Source: Kalaharituber pfeilii (Eukaryota; Ascomycota; Pezizomycetes; Pezizales; Pezizaceae). Taken from it: DNA of 64,000 nucleotides. The stretch covers positions 1,488,001-1,552,000 of the forward strand of contig WHUZ01000008.1 in the NCBI GenBank assembly GCA_015179045.1, in the 5' to 3' direction. A program made the translations under genes and the position numbers. Shown piece after piece: positions 38,401 through 49,186 of this stretch (position 1 is the first letter of the stretch; each line of letters begins with the position of its first letter). Under the pieces are notes generated by a model that was not told the DNA's origin, ran no database searches, and saw only the letters and a program-made list of their open reading frames with translations.

Positions 38401-39122
38401 GATTTGAAGACGCCAAGCTCGCGGCAGCGCGTCTGCAGGTCAAAATAAGCTTTGGAGGCAGGGTCGGCTGACACAGCAGGTCCATGCATCCGCAGCGTAG
38501 GCCGCGTGCGGCACCCGTTCCCCGCCGTATGCGATGAGGCCGCTGGGATGCCCCGTTATTCCCGTCGGGCTATTACATGAGCTGGGCGCATCACCAAGCA
38601 GTGCTGCTGCTCACGGCGCCTTGCAGCGATGAGTCGACGGGTGCAGTGTCAGCGCCGGAGTTCGAGTGCCTGGCTCGCCAAGGCTCAGCAAAGCAGTGAC
38701 AACTGCCACTTCCACGTGATCCGCCACGCCGAACGCAATTGGCCAAAGAGCCTCCCCCACTACCACCACTACAATTGCGCACTGCACCAAAAACGTCTGG
38801 ACTTACCAACCCCATCGGAGGGCATCGGAAAACTCGTGTCTCCCCTAGGCCAGCATCTGCAGCAGCATAGACGAGAGAATCTTGATCGCTAAGTCAGAAG
38901 CTCGCCTCAATTCGGAGTCACTGCCCTCCCACCACCACACTTCACCCAGGTTTGCTGTACTCAACCACTCGACAGCTGAAAAGAAGCTTGATTGAGACAG
39001 TTATCGCATTCCCAACTTCTCACCTCAGCTCATTTCACTCCCCAATTCTTCCACCCGTCTCGTCTCACCTTTGAGTGACTGGAGCGGAGCGGAAGAAAGG
39101 GCAATTCACACTCACCTACCGC
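26427..39122. other. Gene-poor stretch, 12.7 kb, no supported gene
   Basis: I find no frame with domain likeness or consistent intron signals. Base composition is moderate and frames are short (mostly 60-120 codons on both strands), as in random sequence. Local features: C-rich CT tract near 27001-27055, CCCCGCCCCAT tandem units at about 30073-30108, CCTGAT tandem repeats at 33001-33024, and a MITE at 33313-33521. The last 500 bp before 39123 serve as promoter of the IBTK-like gene. Confidence 0.5.
33313..33521. mobile_element. MITE, 209 bp, TA-flanked, Tc1/mariner type
   Basis: Arms of 35 bp at 33310-33344 and 33490-33524 are inverted copies with two mismatches. Read from the outside, the ends start CTCGTTRCYRGCATTTAG, and both are bordered by TA (33311-33312 and 33522-33523), the duplication expected for Tc1/mariner insertions. 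Weaker inverted similarity (GTTATRGNCYGTGCGA) extends about 20 bp further inward. No transposase is encoded, so it would depend on one elsewhere. Confidence 0.85.
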
Positions 39123-42100
39123 ATGAGCAGTAATTATCTTTGGAAGCTGTACTTTGAGAATGATGCAGAGGGTTTCCGGGGTCTTCTATTGGAGGGCGCA
39201 TTGCCCCCCGCCCACAAAGGATACAGCAACGCAAGTGGGGTTACTCAGGCAGCGAAAAGTGCCTCTGGGGAAGCAGCAACCGGGTTAGGATCAGAGCACA
39301 AGACAACCTTACACGACATTACCGGTATTGGGTCACCTTCGAAAGTCAGGCGCAATCTGGGATCAACTCTTAGAGGTCAAAAGGAGTCGAAAGTAACTTT
39401 CAGCCGACAAGCATTGCGAGAGTATGACGCCCGCGGGCGAGCACTTTTGCATGCGGCGTGCACTGACCCAAAAGGACTGCCATTCTTAGAGGCGTTGCTC
39501 AATCATCAGCAAATTGACCTTATGCAGCTTGATTTGGAAAGTGGGTGGACTGCAATGCACCGAGCATTGTACCATGGGAACATATCTGCTGCTAGGCTGC
39601 TTTTGGATGCAGAGGTAGAAAAGATTGCGTCAGGGGCAATTACTGGGGGACAACTGAAAGCCAAGGATAACAGTAAGGAGGAACCTATTGAGCTCTTTTA
39701 TGGCACAATCGAGGGATGTGAAAATTCCATTCAAAAGGCGCGGCATACACAACGAATAAACCGGGATGAGGATGAGGACTATGAAGACGAGGACCAAGCA
39801 GAAGATCAAAATCCAGCCCAAAGAAAGAGGAATCCATTTGCAACATACCGTGCATCCCCGATAATTGCACAGGAAGGTAGAGGAGATGAAGTTTTTGCAT
39901 TCGGTAGTAACAAGAACTTGACTCTGGGATTTGGAGACGGGGATGATCGACAATATCCAGAGCGGGTTCCACTGCAACGCCCGAAACAACTATTGGCTGA
40001 TCTCGGTGGCAAATCTTCATATAACGAATTAACCGCTATCGAGGCATTCAGGCCACTTGCTATTCAGGATATACAGCTTTCGAAATATCATTCAGTCATC
40101 ATAACCACTGACCCTTATTCTAATCTCTACATATGCGGGTTTGGTCATGGCGGGCGGCTTGGCTTGGGAGATGAGCAGCTTACACAATTTACATTCCGAA
40201 ATGTCTTGATTGGTGACGTATCATATTGCGCTACCCAGGTTGCCTTAGGTCTTGATCATACGGTTGTAGTGTTGAGGAATGGGGAGATTTGGACATGGGG
40301 CGGAAATAAACATGGACAGCTGGGTTATACAACTGGGAAGACAGGAACTTCTGGCAACACATCAATAAATACAACTGGAGGGAATCAAGCCAAAGCGGGA
40401 TTAGAAGAGGCAGAGTTCATCCAATCCACGCCAAGACAAGTTATCAACGGAATTAAGAAGGAATTTATTATTGGTTGCGCCGCATCTCGAATACATACGG
40501 TAATTCACTCGAGTACCTCGCTTTATGTCTTTGGGAAGAATGAAGGACAACTAGGTATTATAGATTCATCGGACTCAAAGACACTCTCAGCACAATCAAT
40601 GCCAAGGAAGATAGCCCCGGGATTTCTTGTAGATAACACTATTCGAATGGTAGCAGCTACTGACAGATGCACGGCAGTGATGTTGGGGGCACGTGATGTC
40701 TGGATTTTTGCAAACTTTGGCTACGCAAGAGTCGCTTTTCCTGTGCAGAAGCTGAGCATCCTTACAGGCATGCTATCAGTCCCCAGACAAGCAATGCGAA
40801 GCGATATGGAACCGAACCTTCTCTCCAAAATAACTACGGGAGGAGAAACACTTTGCGGCTTAACCCAGACGGGAGATGTTTACACTGTTAACCTTGGAGA
40901 TCTTTATCGAACCGCAGGAAACAGTACTTCATCGAATAAGCTTCCATCGTTGGTACCTCAAAAAGCATGGATTTCTCGAAAAAAGCACATGGCTGTGAAG
41001 GATGTGGATGTAGGTCAGGACGGATCCATTATTATATGTACCAACTCTGGAAGTGTTTGGAAAGGAGTGCAGAGAGTTAAGGCTAAGGAGGTTACCAGCA
41101 ACTCATCTAGTACACCGGGCGGAGCGAACCATAACAGCTTTAGTAATGCTTTGATGAATGATACTACCAAGTCCAAAGATTACAAGTTCTCAAGAGTACC
41201 AGGCCTCAGCAGAATAGTTTCGGTGAGAAGTAACAAATTTGGAGCGTACGCTGCCATTCGGAGGGATTGCGATATCATGCGGACCCAATTACAAGTCAAA
41301 GGGAGTTTCGAAGACTTGATCAATGATTTCAAGCCATTGCTGAGTGTCTCAAATTTTCTTCGTTCATATATAGTGCAACCAAAAGGCCGGGACCTGGTCC
41401 CAAGGCTGACCGAGCGTCTGAGTGGTCTGGATTATGAGGATTATGATATGGTTATCAAAGCCAATAACTCAAATATTCACATTCCGGTTCATTTAGCGAT
41501 TGTGCTTGGAAGAAGCCCTGTGCTTCGTCAGATGGCTCATAAACTGGGAAAGGTCAATAAACCTGTAGAGTGGGAAGACGGAAAATTCGGATTGAGCTGG
41601 TCTGGCGGAAAGTTATGGCTTGAATTTAAGTGCGAGCCTGACATTGAGATTGTGACAAAGTTTGTTTGTGCCATTTATCTTGACCGATTTCCTTATTTTG
41701 CAACTCATGCAGAAAGAAAACCAGAGCAACAACATACCCGCTTGCGGCAATTATGTGACGCTTTGAGTGTGCACGAGTTGGCAGTTCTGCGGACTGATTT
41801 TGCTCATTGTGGCATTAACAAGGACCTGAAAAGGGCGCTGGAGGACCCATTATACCATGAAACTGGGGACATGATTGTGCAGCTTGCAAACGACGCACAG
41901 ATGTGGCTTCATAGCGCCATTCTGCGTCGAAGGTCCCCGTTCTTTGAGACTCTTTACAATGGGAGTTCTGGTGGCAGATGGATTGCTTCCAGGAAAGCGC
42001 AAGCAAAGGCAAAAGGCGAAACCGCGATCAAGGTGGACATGTCCCATGTCACCTTGGATGTCTTCAAATTGGTGGCTGAATTCATGTACACCGATTCTGT

Positions 42101-44235
42101 GGATATCTTTGACCAGGTGAAAGGGATGGAGAGCTTGGATCAATTCCTGGACTATATTGTGGATGTTTTAGCTGTCGCAAATGAGTTGATGCTGGATAAA
42201 TTGTCGATGGTATGTCAAAAGCTTCTTGGGTCATATGGTAAGTCTCCTTCACACCAGGTGACTGAGATTTTTACTGAGAGCAGAAGTAAATACGAGAAAT
42301 GCAAGCCAACTTCTTATGGCTATTGCACCTTGCTCACAGAAAGGGTTCAAGGAAGTGTGTTTGCAGTACATGTGTTTCAACATGGAGTCGATGTTGGAAA
42401 ATCGGTATGTTAACTCTGTGTTACCTTGAGGGTTCTACTAACATCAAAAATAAAGGCTTCTAGATGAGTTGGATGACGGGCTTATGCAAGAGCTTGACTC
42501 GACAGTGCGAAAACTGCAAACGTCCAGTTACCCGTTTACAAGGAATGAAATGCAGAAGGCAATGCTTCTGGCAAGATATCCTACACTGGAAGAGAATTCA
42601 AGGAAGGAGCATCAGGCATTGATTGCTAGATACTCTCACTTGATTGAGATAGGAACTGCAGATGTAGCGTCTCACAAGCAAAAACTTAGTGTGCCTTATG
42701 TTCCCTCGAATAATGCAGGGAGCTCTATCGAGAAAAAGCAGAAGAAGAAGGCGTTAACGGAAACAATAGCCCCTCATTATGTTGCAAGCACACCTACAAC
42801 GACAGGAAGTGATTTATTATTCGATATGGAAGATGAAGGGAGCTCTCTCGCCGCTGGTGTAAAGATGCCAATTGGCACTCCCACTAGAAAGGCAGCTGTT
42901 CAGCAAGGAGCTACAAGTCCAGTTTCTAGTCTAGGTGGCGGAGCAATTGGCTCTTTTGATCTCAAGGGACCTGCAAAATCATGGGATGCCTTCGGAAGCC
43001 CATCTGCCATGAATCCAACCCAACAGCCATCAACTCCTAGTACCCCGTCAAAACCATGGAAAAATACTCCCGCAAGCATGGCAAAGCTCGATATGAAGGA
43101 GATTATGGCACAGGCTGCGATATCGTCAAACCGCCAGTCGAACCTCTCTCTTGGGTTGGCGTCTTCATCAAAACCGGTGTCCAATGACAAAGTAATACCA
43201 ATCTCAACACCATTTACACCCAGTCCGAAGATATCTCAGAAGGAAAAGCGGAGACAGCAGCAGCAGCAGCAGCAGCAACAGCAACAGCAGCAGCAACAGC
43301 AACAGCAACAACAGCAGAAGCAACAGCAGCAACAGCAACAACAACAACAACAACAACAACAGCAACAAGTACAATCGACTACCACAACTCCTGAGAAAGC
43401 CAAGGCTTCACCGTGGCAAACACCTTCGTATGGCCCCCGCATAGCACTGAAAGATATATTAGGCTCTGAGAATCATGACTCGTCTCCTTTGGGGAGTGTG
43501 CCGTCAGTCCCAGGCTCGGCCCTGGCTGGGAAATCCTCCACGGAGACTCGCCCTAATCCAGTTACCAGGGCTCTATCGAGTCCAGTTGTTCAAAGAGCTA
43601 TTGCAAAAGCCGACGGTGTGCCAGCTACGCCATCTAGCTCCCCAAAACCATCGCCGCAACAATCCTTGACCCCAACTCGCCTCCCACAAAAACCACAACC
43701 CCCAGCGTCCATCCGTTCATCTCACTACAAAGCCCCATCTTCAACCACGCAGGTCAACGTCAACTCCAACCAAGACTTCCCCACTCTTGCTTCCTCGGCC
43801 ACACGCCAACAATCGGATGCAGTTCATTTTTCGCTAGCAGATATTATATCACAGCAGGAGGCGGAGCAGGAATTTCTGAAGGGGAAGGTAGAGAAGAGAA
43901 AGTTGGAGGATATTCAAGCGGAGCAGGAGTTTTTGGAGTGGTGGGAGAAGGAGAGTGAGCGGTTGAGATTGGAGGCGCAAGCTGCTGAGGCAGGAGGGAA
44001 GGAGGGTAGAAGAGGCAAGGGAGGGAAGGGCAGGGGCAAGAAGAATGATGGGATGGCAGTTGCTAGGGTGGAGGAAGAGGGGGAGAAGCGTCATGGGGTC
44101 GCAAGGCGTGGAGGTGGTGGGGGAGGGGAGAGCAGTAGGAGTGGGAGGGGTGGGAGAGGAAAAGGTGGAAAAGGAAGAGGTGACGGGAATCACCAGACTC
44201 CGGGAACTCCGGTACAGGGAATCGTGATTCGATGA
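39123..44235 (+). CDS. IBTK-like ankyrin / RCC1 / double-BTB protein
   Basis: Exons 39123-42237, 42284-42404 and 42456-44235 join in frame to give 1671 aa; introns are 46 and 51 nt with GTAAGT and GTATGT donors. The start is the ATG of MSSNYLWKLYFENDAEGF; there is no closer upstream ATG in frame. Order of domains: ankyrin repeats (about 100-170), RCC1-type beta-propeller repeats (about 255-700; VFAFGSNKNLTLGFGDGD, IWTWGGNKHGQLG), BTB/POZ 1 (about 775-900), BTB/POZ 2 (about 910-1040; MIVQLANDAQMWLHSAIL), the conserved block MESMLENRLLDELDD, a near-continuous Gln tract (about 1345-1385), a charged helix (QAEQEFLEWWEKESERL) and a Gly/Arg/Lys-rich tail. Human IBTK has the same order and acts as a CUL3 ubiquitin-ligase substrate adaptor; a like role is inferred. 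Convergent with the complex I gene, 529 bp apart. Confidence 0.88.
43256..43368 (+). repeat. CAG/CAA (polyglutamine) tract in the IBTK-like gene
   Basis: A run of CAG and CAA codons, broken once by AAG, encodes about 37 Gln. The mixed codons suggest selection on the peptide or an old repeat no longer purely slipping. Confidence 0.9.
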
Positions 44236-44764
44236 GGGAGGATTTACTGAAACATATTTACTTCTGTTATATATTATTGATCGATGTTACCTCTTGAGAT
44301 ATATAAAAGTGTTTCTTGACAATTTCTGTTTTGTTGCTCTTATTTTGCAATTGCATTTCCTGCATCGTTTTCGCATTGCAAGCTCGACATGTCCTTGCTA
44401 TCATAGTATACTTGGATTTGTGCATACTAAGCTAACTTTTCCTCCGATTTCTGAAACGTCCGGATTCGTTTAACGGCCATACTTTGGTGGTGATGGCAAA
44501 CAGAAGAAAAAAAAAAAAAAAATTGTACCAAAAAAAAAAAAATCCAAAATTTGTAGCTCACCACTTGCATGCTTTTTAACTTGAGCCAATCAAGGCTACA
44601 GCTACATACATATACGTAGCATATAGCAGACTTGAGGCTGTGACTCAATCTAAGCAACATAAATACTGGAATTCTATACCGCTCTCTGTACATACATATG
44701 GTGGTCCTACAGTTCCGCAAAATGAAGCAAAGGTGTCACTGTAATTTTGGTTGGAATGGCTACC
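44236..44764. other. Intergenic between convergent 3' ends
   Basis: Contains the two 3' UTRs, with A runs at 44506-44522 and 44530-44541. No coding signal. Confidence 0.7.
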
Positions 44765-45787
44765 TTACTTCTTCTCATCTGGCTTCGGCTCCGGTTTTGG
44801 GGTCGGGAGTGTTGACTAGAAATTTCAAACCTATTAGCCAATTTTTCCGAACATTTATGTGTGAAAGGTGAACTTTGGAACTTACACTATCCGGCGTTAC
44901 ATCCCTCCCCGCTCCCACTTGCTCCCACACACTGCTACCACCCTGGAAATTCCTAAACTGCTGCGTCAACTCGAGCGGCTCGGACACGATCCGCTTCTTC
45001 TCCTCGTCGTATCTGACCTCAGTGTACCCAGTAAGCGGGAAGTCCTTTCTGAGCGGATGCCCGTCGAAGCCATAGTCAGTCATGATGCGTCTAAGGTCCG
45101 GATGGTTGATGAAGAAGATGCCATAGAGATCATGTGCTTCGCGCTCAAACCAGTTTGCACCGTCGTAGAGGCAGGTGATGGAGGGCACGGGCGTGGTCTC
45201 GTTAGCGTACGTCTTCACACGGATCCGAGAGTTGTGCTTGATGGAGAGGAGGTTGTAGACGACTTCAAATCTGTACGGACGTGTGGGATAGTCTACGCCG
45301 GCGATGTCGGACACCTGCGTGAACTGGGCTGCGGTGTGGAGCTTGAGGAAGGTGAAGACGGGGACGACGGAGGTGGGCGGGATGTATATGGTGAGCTCGT
45401 CTTTCCAGACGGAGAATTGGTGGAGGTGTTTCGGAAGGCAGGAGAGGAGGTAGCGGCCATAGGAGTGCAGTGATTCGTTGACGGGGACGTATGCGTCGGC
45501 GGGGTTTTGGATGGGGGCCTGGATCGGGCCCAGTTCTGCGCTGCGATTAGTATCTAATGGAGAGAAATGCACGGTGGTGGCGGTGGGGTGGGGGCACTTG
45601 GGCGCTCAAAAGTCCGGGGATTGGGAAGGTCGTCCTCGGTCAACTGCCTCATTGGCCTCGCGGTCGAGAAAGCGCGAAGGCCCTGCGCAGCGCAGAGCCT
45701 TATCGATCCGGACGGTGCGCCGGAGCTGGCGCCGGTGCCGAGAGCTCTGGCGGCCAACCGAGAGACAGCGTTGAGCCGCAGGGCCAT
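44765..45787 (-). CDS. NDUFS3: NADH:ubiquinone oxidoreductase 30-kDa subunit (NDUFS3 / NuoC type), mitochondrial
   Basis: Exons on the minus strand: 45787-45573, 45540-44886 and 44815-44765 give 306 aa. The last intron (44816-44885, GTAAGT donor, GGCTAATAG) removes a false C-terminus and restores a short Pro/Lys tail ending PKPDEKK. Residues 1-45 (MALRLNAVSRLAARALG...) are an Arg/Ala/Ser-rich mitochondrial targeting sequence. The core carries the 30-kDa subunit signature (ANWFEREAHDLYGI, HPDLRRIMTDYGFDGHPLRK, DFPLTGYTEVRYDEEKKR). It sits in the peripheral Q-module of complex I, at the iron-sulphur chain near quinone. The first splice is uncertain: 45541-45572 would be only 32 nt but keeps frame and has ACTAAT; a 44-nt alternative (45554-45597) also keeps frame but lacks a branch site. 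Upstream codons reading MLSHQQTAIGG belong to an inverted repeat, not this gene. Confidence 0.92.
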
Positions 45788-45937
45788 TGTTGCAGGTACG
45801 GATGAGGAATTGGCGGCGCCCTTGCGCGCTTGATCCTTGGGATGGAGGAGGGCTGGTGCTGCGGTGCGGCGTGGTGCGGGCGGGAGGAAAGCGGATGACC
45901 TACTACCGATGTCATGCGGGCTGCGGCGGGGCCCGTG

Positions 45938-45988
45938 AACCAGCCCTCCTATCGCGGTTTGCTGATGACTCAGCATGTTTTTTTAAAA
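45938..45988 (+). repeat. Inverted repeat, left arm (51 bp)
   Basis: The reverse complement of 45938-45988 matches 51241-51291 at 49 of 51 positions, including a perfect stretch of about 36 bp. The arm contains TGCTGATGACTCAGCA, an imperfect palindrome around the AP-1/Gcn4-type site TGACTCA. It lies about 150-200 bp upstream of the NDUFS3 start. Confidence 0.9.
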
Positions 45989-46116
45989 TACGGACGTAGT
46001 AGAGTCTGGTACTAAATGTTGCGACCTCGTTTGCGACGGACTATCTCTTAGCATCCGATGGTCGCAATATTTTATGAGTACTAAGAGTAATAGAGGAAGA
46101 ATTTTCTAACATCTTA

Positions 46117-46470
46117 TAGAGTTCCTTACCAATAAGAGTGAAGCAGTTCTACGCAAGTCAAGGCCCTTTCTAGCAGCAGGATTCATCTCAATTGTTGACC
46201 TGATTTTCGAGCATAGCAAAGCTACTCAGGAAGGCCATAGAGGAGTGACAATTGCAGTAAAAGAAGGATTGTTACTGATACACTTGAGCGCTGGTTTGGC
46301 TATGTTCTGGAGAAGGAATTAGATGACTTATGCATGAATACTGATAACAAACTCCCATCCACGGCATTGATAGCAGAAAAGGTGGAGGGATTTAATTTTC
46401 AACATACAGGTCAGAATCATAAAGAGAGGGCACCGATACATATTTCTTGCATGGATTTACTTCGTTAATA
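46117..46470 (+). pseudogene. Broken reading frame, unrecognised product
   Basis: Two overlapping plus-strand frames look like one coding region with a one-base shift near 46270. The first reads FLTNKSEAVLRKSRPFLAAG and ends WRRN; the second takes over as VTDTLERWFGYVLEKELDD and ends HISCMDLLR at a stop near 46468. No intron fits between them. Codon pattern and residue mix look protein-like. I do not recognise the family. Confidence 0.35.
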
Positions 46471-46615
46471 GTGATATTTTTGAGGGGAAAGAGTGCCATG
46501 ATCGGAATGCAATCTTTAGTCACTAAAAGCTAGCATGCATCCATCGCAGTATCTAGGATTTCCTAGTTTTTTGGAGTACTTTTCATCCTTAAAGTATTTC
46601 AAGATTGGCTTTCAA

Positions 46616-47098
46616 TGGCTGCCCTGTATATTGCAATAAGCGAGAAGCTTGCGACAGATGTTGCGCATTACCCCCAGAGAGTCTCTGGTCACCCCGCCCC
46701 TGGATCCAATTAGGTCACTAGTTGAATTTGGAATATCTGCAATGATGCCATCATTAGGGTCCTCAAGCAATGGCTCAAGTATTTCTTCAGTATCAACAAG
46801 TGGTTGGTTGATATCAGAAGCACTTGAGGTTAGTAAATTTTCCGAAAAAAAGTGGTACTAACACTGTTTGCGATGCCACTTGCGACACCGCATGCAACAG
46901 CGATTCCACATTTTCCGAATTTATGCGAGTAATATAGTCTTTCTCCTCTTGATCAAAAGCATGAATCTCATGTATCACATTGAAATTCAGGATGATTCTA
47001 TGAATAGGTATATCACTGGAACCTCTACAGCTCTTCACTCAGCCTTGGGTTGGGGGTATGCCTTTTTTGTAGTTTATCAATCCTTGCCTGGCAGGATT
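46616..47098 (-). pseudogene. Two-exon gene remnant, unrecognised product
   Basis: On the minus strand an exon reading HEIHAFDQEEKDYITRINSE...VASQTV joins across a canonical intron (GTTAGT donor, perfect TACTAAC branch, CAAG acceptor, about 46816-46857) to an exon reading ASDINQPLVDTEEILEPLLE and ending YCNIQGSH at a stop near 46616. Upstream, another open piece (CQARIDKLQKRHTPNPRLSE) is in a different frame and ends in TAG, so the 5' part seems damaged. Product unknown; acidic C-terminal part. Confidence 0.35.
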
Positions 47099-48116
47099 AT
47101 AATACAATATGGCTATTGCTAAAACTTTGGGATCCCGACCTACGTGACCTGCATGTTAGACCCAACCATCTCACTTTCATGAGAATCAGTTCTCTGTTCA
47201 AGAACTGCATCCTCCATTGTATGCAGGTGTTGTGATAACTAAATGAGCTGTGTTATTGTTGCACCGTTTTGGTTCGTTATGCAGTAGTAACTCCTAGCCG
47301 GGCGGAAGTATTTTGTTGGCCCTCGCCTTCTCACCTACTGCCATAATTTGGTAGTTACAAAGATCTCCCCACCTCCACTGTCATCATCTCCTGAATGCTG
47401 CTATCAAATTCGATACTTACTAATGTTGATGCATTATGTTGGAGGTGCTACGGCAGTCAGCGGTTGGCGGTGTGAACAGGCAGAAGGTATATGATGATAC
47501 TACGTCTATTATGTACTGTTGGAAAAGCCACAAAAAGCACAGCACCATCACAGAAAAAAAAATTATTGGATCGCTTAATCTATATAGTACTGAGATAAAA
47601 ATTTTCGAGAATAACTTGGGCCTCCTCTCTTATCGGGCCAATAGATTTCTATACTTTGTAGCTATGACCTCTACAAGTGGCTTCTGATCAGCAAGTTTTC
47701 ATAAAACTGTGCAAATCTCTGTCAACTTGAGAAAGTCGTCCCATCAAACTAATCAAAATAAAGATAGCTTGACTTCTATGATATTCTCCTGAATTAAGAA
47801 TAAATCTATCTTAAAACTACCTCCTCACCTTCACCCCTTTACAACTCCGCAACTTGACAATGCGAAGGTAAGAGTCAATTTTATTCCATTGGCACTACTA
47901 TATTAATACTGAAAAAAATTTAGGTTATCGGGATGTACTCTACTAAACTTGCTACTTGAGGAACTTGAATGCTATGGTGGATAGCCTAATAGGTAAGTGA
48001 GAATGCACTATACGATTCAATGAAGGGTTCAGCAAGCAATTCATTATGTGAGCTAACTAGCAGCTTAGCAGATGAGTTAGAAAGTTCAACAAACAAGTTC
48101 AGCATGTAGTTCTACA

Positions 48117-48806
48117 AGCGATTCGGCAAGTGATTCGGTAGGGGATTCAGCAAGCATTTTAGCGGGGGATTCAGCAGGCACTTTAGCGGAGGATTCAGCA
48201 GGCACTTTAGCGGGGGATTCAGCAGGGGATTAGGAGATTCAGCAGCCAATTTAACAAGCGATTCAGCAGGCTATTCAGCGGGCGATTCGGGAGGAGAGAG
48301 AGAGCAGGAGAGGAACCGGTTGGGATTGACATACAAGCCGCTAAAGAGGTGCGGCAATGGGATAGGACGGTTGGCGGGCCTCCTGGGGGGCAAGGGGCTG
48401 AGGGCCTGGAGGTGGCAGTTAGGTGAAGGGGACGACCCAGAGTGCAGGTGGTGCGGAGAAGAGGAAGAGACGACGAGACACTTGCTAGCGGAGTGTAGGG
48501 TATGGAGGCGACGGTGGCCAGGAGGGGAGGAGCATATCAGGAGGCCACCACGGGGAAAGGAGGGGGAGAGGGACCCGCTGAGGGCGATGATAGACATGTT
48601 GGGGGAGTGAGTCCAAAACGCGGAGAATTTTTCCTTTCATGTAGGAGAGGGGACGACAGTTCTATTTTCCTTCATTATGTATCTAGGACATCGCCATAGC
48701 CCATAGGGCGGCAAGCGATTAATGATATAAAAAAAAATCAAAAAAAAAAATCAGCGGGCGATTCAGCAGGCCATTCAGCGGGCAATTCAGCAAGTGATTC
48801 AGCAAG
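48117..48806. repeat. 12-bp-period minisatellite split by a LINE
   Basis: Repeats of GATTCAGCAGGC and close variants run from 48117 to 48288 and again from 48751 to 48806. The middle is the LINE fragment at 48289-48750. In one plus frame the left part reads DSAS, DSVG, DSAG and TLAG four-residue units until TAG at 48231-48233. Looser copies of TTCAGCAWG reach back to about 48020. Confidence 0.8.
48289..48750 (+). mobile_element. 5'-truncated Tad1-like non-LTR retrotransposon (LINE) with poly-A
   Basis: The plus strand encodes the C-terminal end of a LINE polyprotein (to TGA at 48608-48610), including the zinc-knuckle-like CRWCGEEEETTRHLLAEC typical of the region after the reverse transcriptase/RNase H of Tad1-type elements. 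A 3' UTR follows, ending GCGATTAATGATATA and an A-rich tail (48729-48750). The 14-bp sequence TCAGCGGGCGATTC occurs on both sides (48275-48288 and 48751-48764), a target-site duplication. Severe 5' truncation is normal for LINE copies. Confidence 0.85.
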
Positions 48807-49066
48807 TTGTAGTTAATGGGTGGGCAACTGGAAAGTGGAAGTTTAGAAGAGATAGTGAGCGTAGTAGTGAGATTTTAGTTAGAGAAGTTGATTAGATAAA
48901 GTTGACAGATATAGTTGTTGTAAATATGACTGCAGCGGAGGGATGTGAGTTTCCAGATAGGAATGTGACATCTAAGGGTAGATACCAATTTTAAAGGTGC
49001 GGGTCTTGATAATACAGTGCTATCCTTCGGTGTTAAATGTACACCTCTATCACTTTTTCGCCTCTT

Positions 49067-49150
49067 GATGTCACCCCCCAGGGCGCATCACCCCTCTAGG
49101 CGCGTCACCCCCTAGGCGCGTCACTTCCCTAGGTGCGTCACCCTCCCCAG
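49067..49150. repeat. Tandem repeat, 16-18 bp, about five units
   Basis: Units of the form GCGCGTCACCCCCTAG, varied in the C run. No coding frame is maintained. Confidence 0.8.
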
Positions 49151-49160
49151 CAGTTGTATA

Positions 49161-49186
49161 GACCCCCGAGCGAAGCGAGTGGGGTC
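49161..49186. repeat. Short hairpin, GAGCGAAGCGAG core
   Basis: Arms GACCCC and GGGGTC flank GAGCGAAGCGAGT. A similar unit lies at 49333-49362 (TGCCCC...GCGAGCGTAGCGAGCGGGCA). These may be two copies of a small dispersed palindrome. Confidence 0.6.

Noticed and set aside
45788..45976. N-terminal extension of NDUFS3 (MLSHQQTA...)
   Set aside because: The extension is read from the inverted repeat; the same start of frame occurs at the other arm (51253), and the ATG at 45785-45787 begins a typical mitochondrial presequence.
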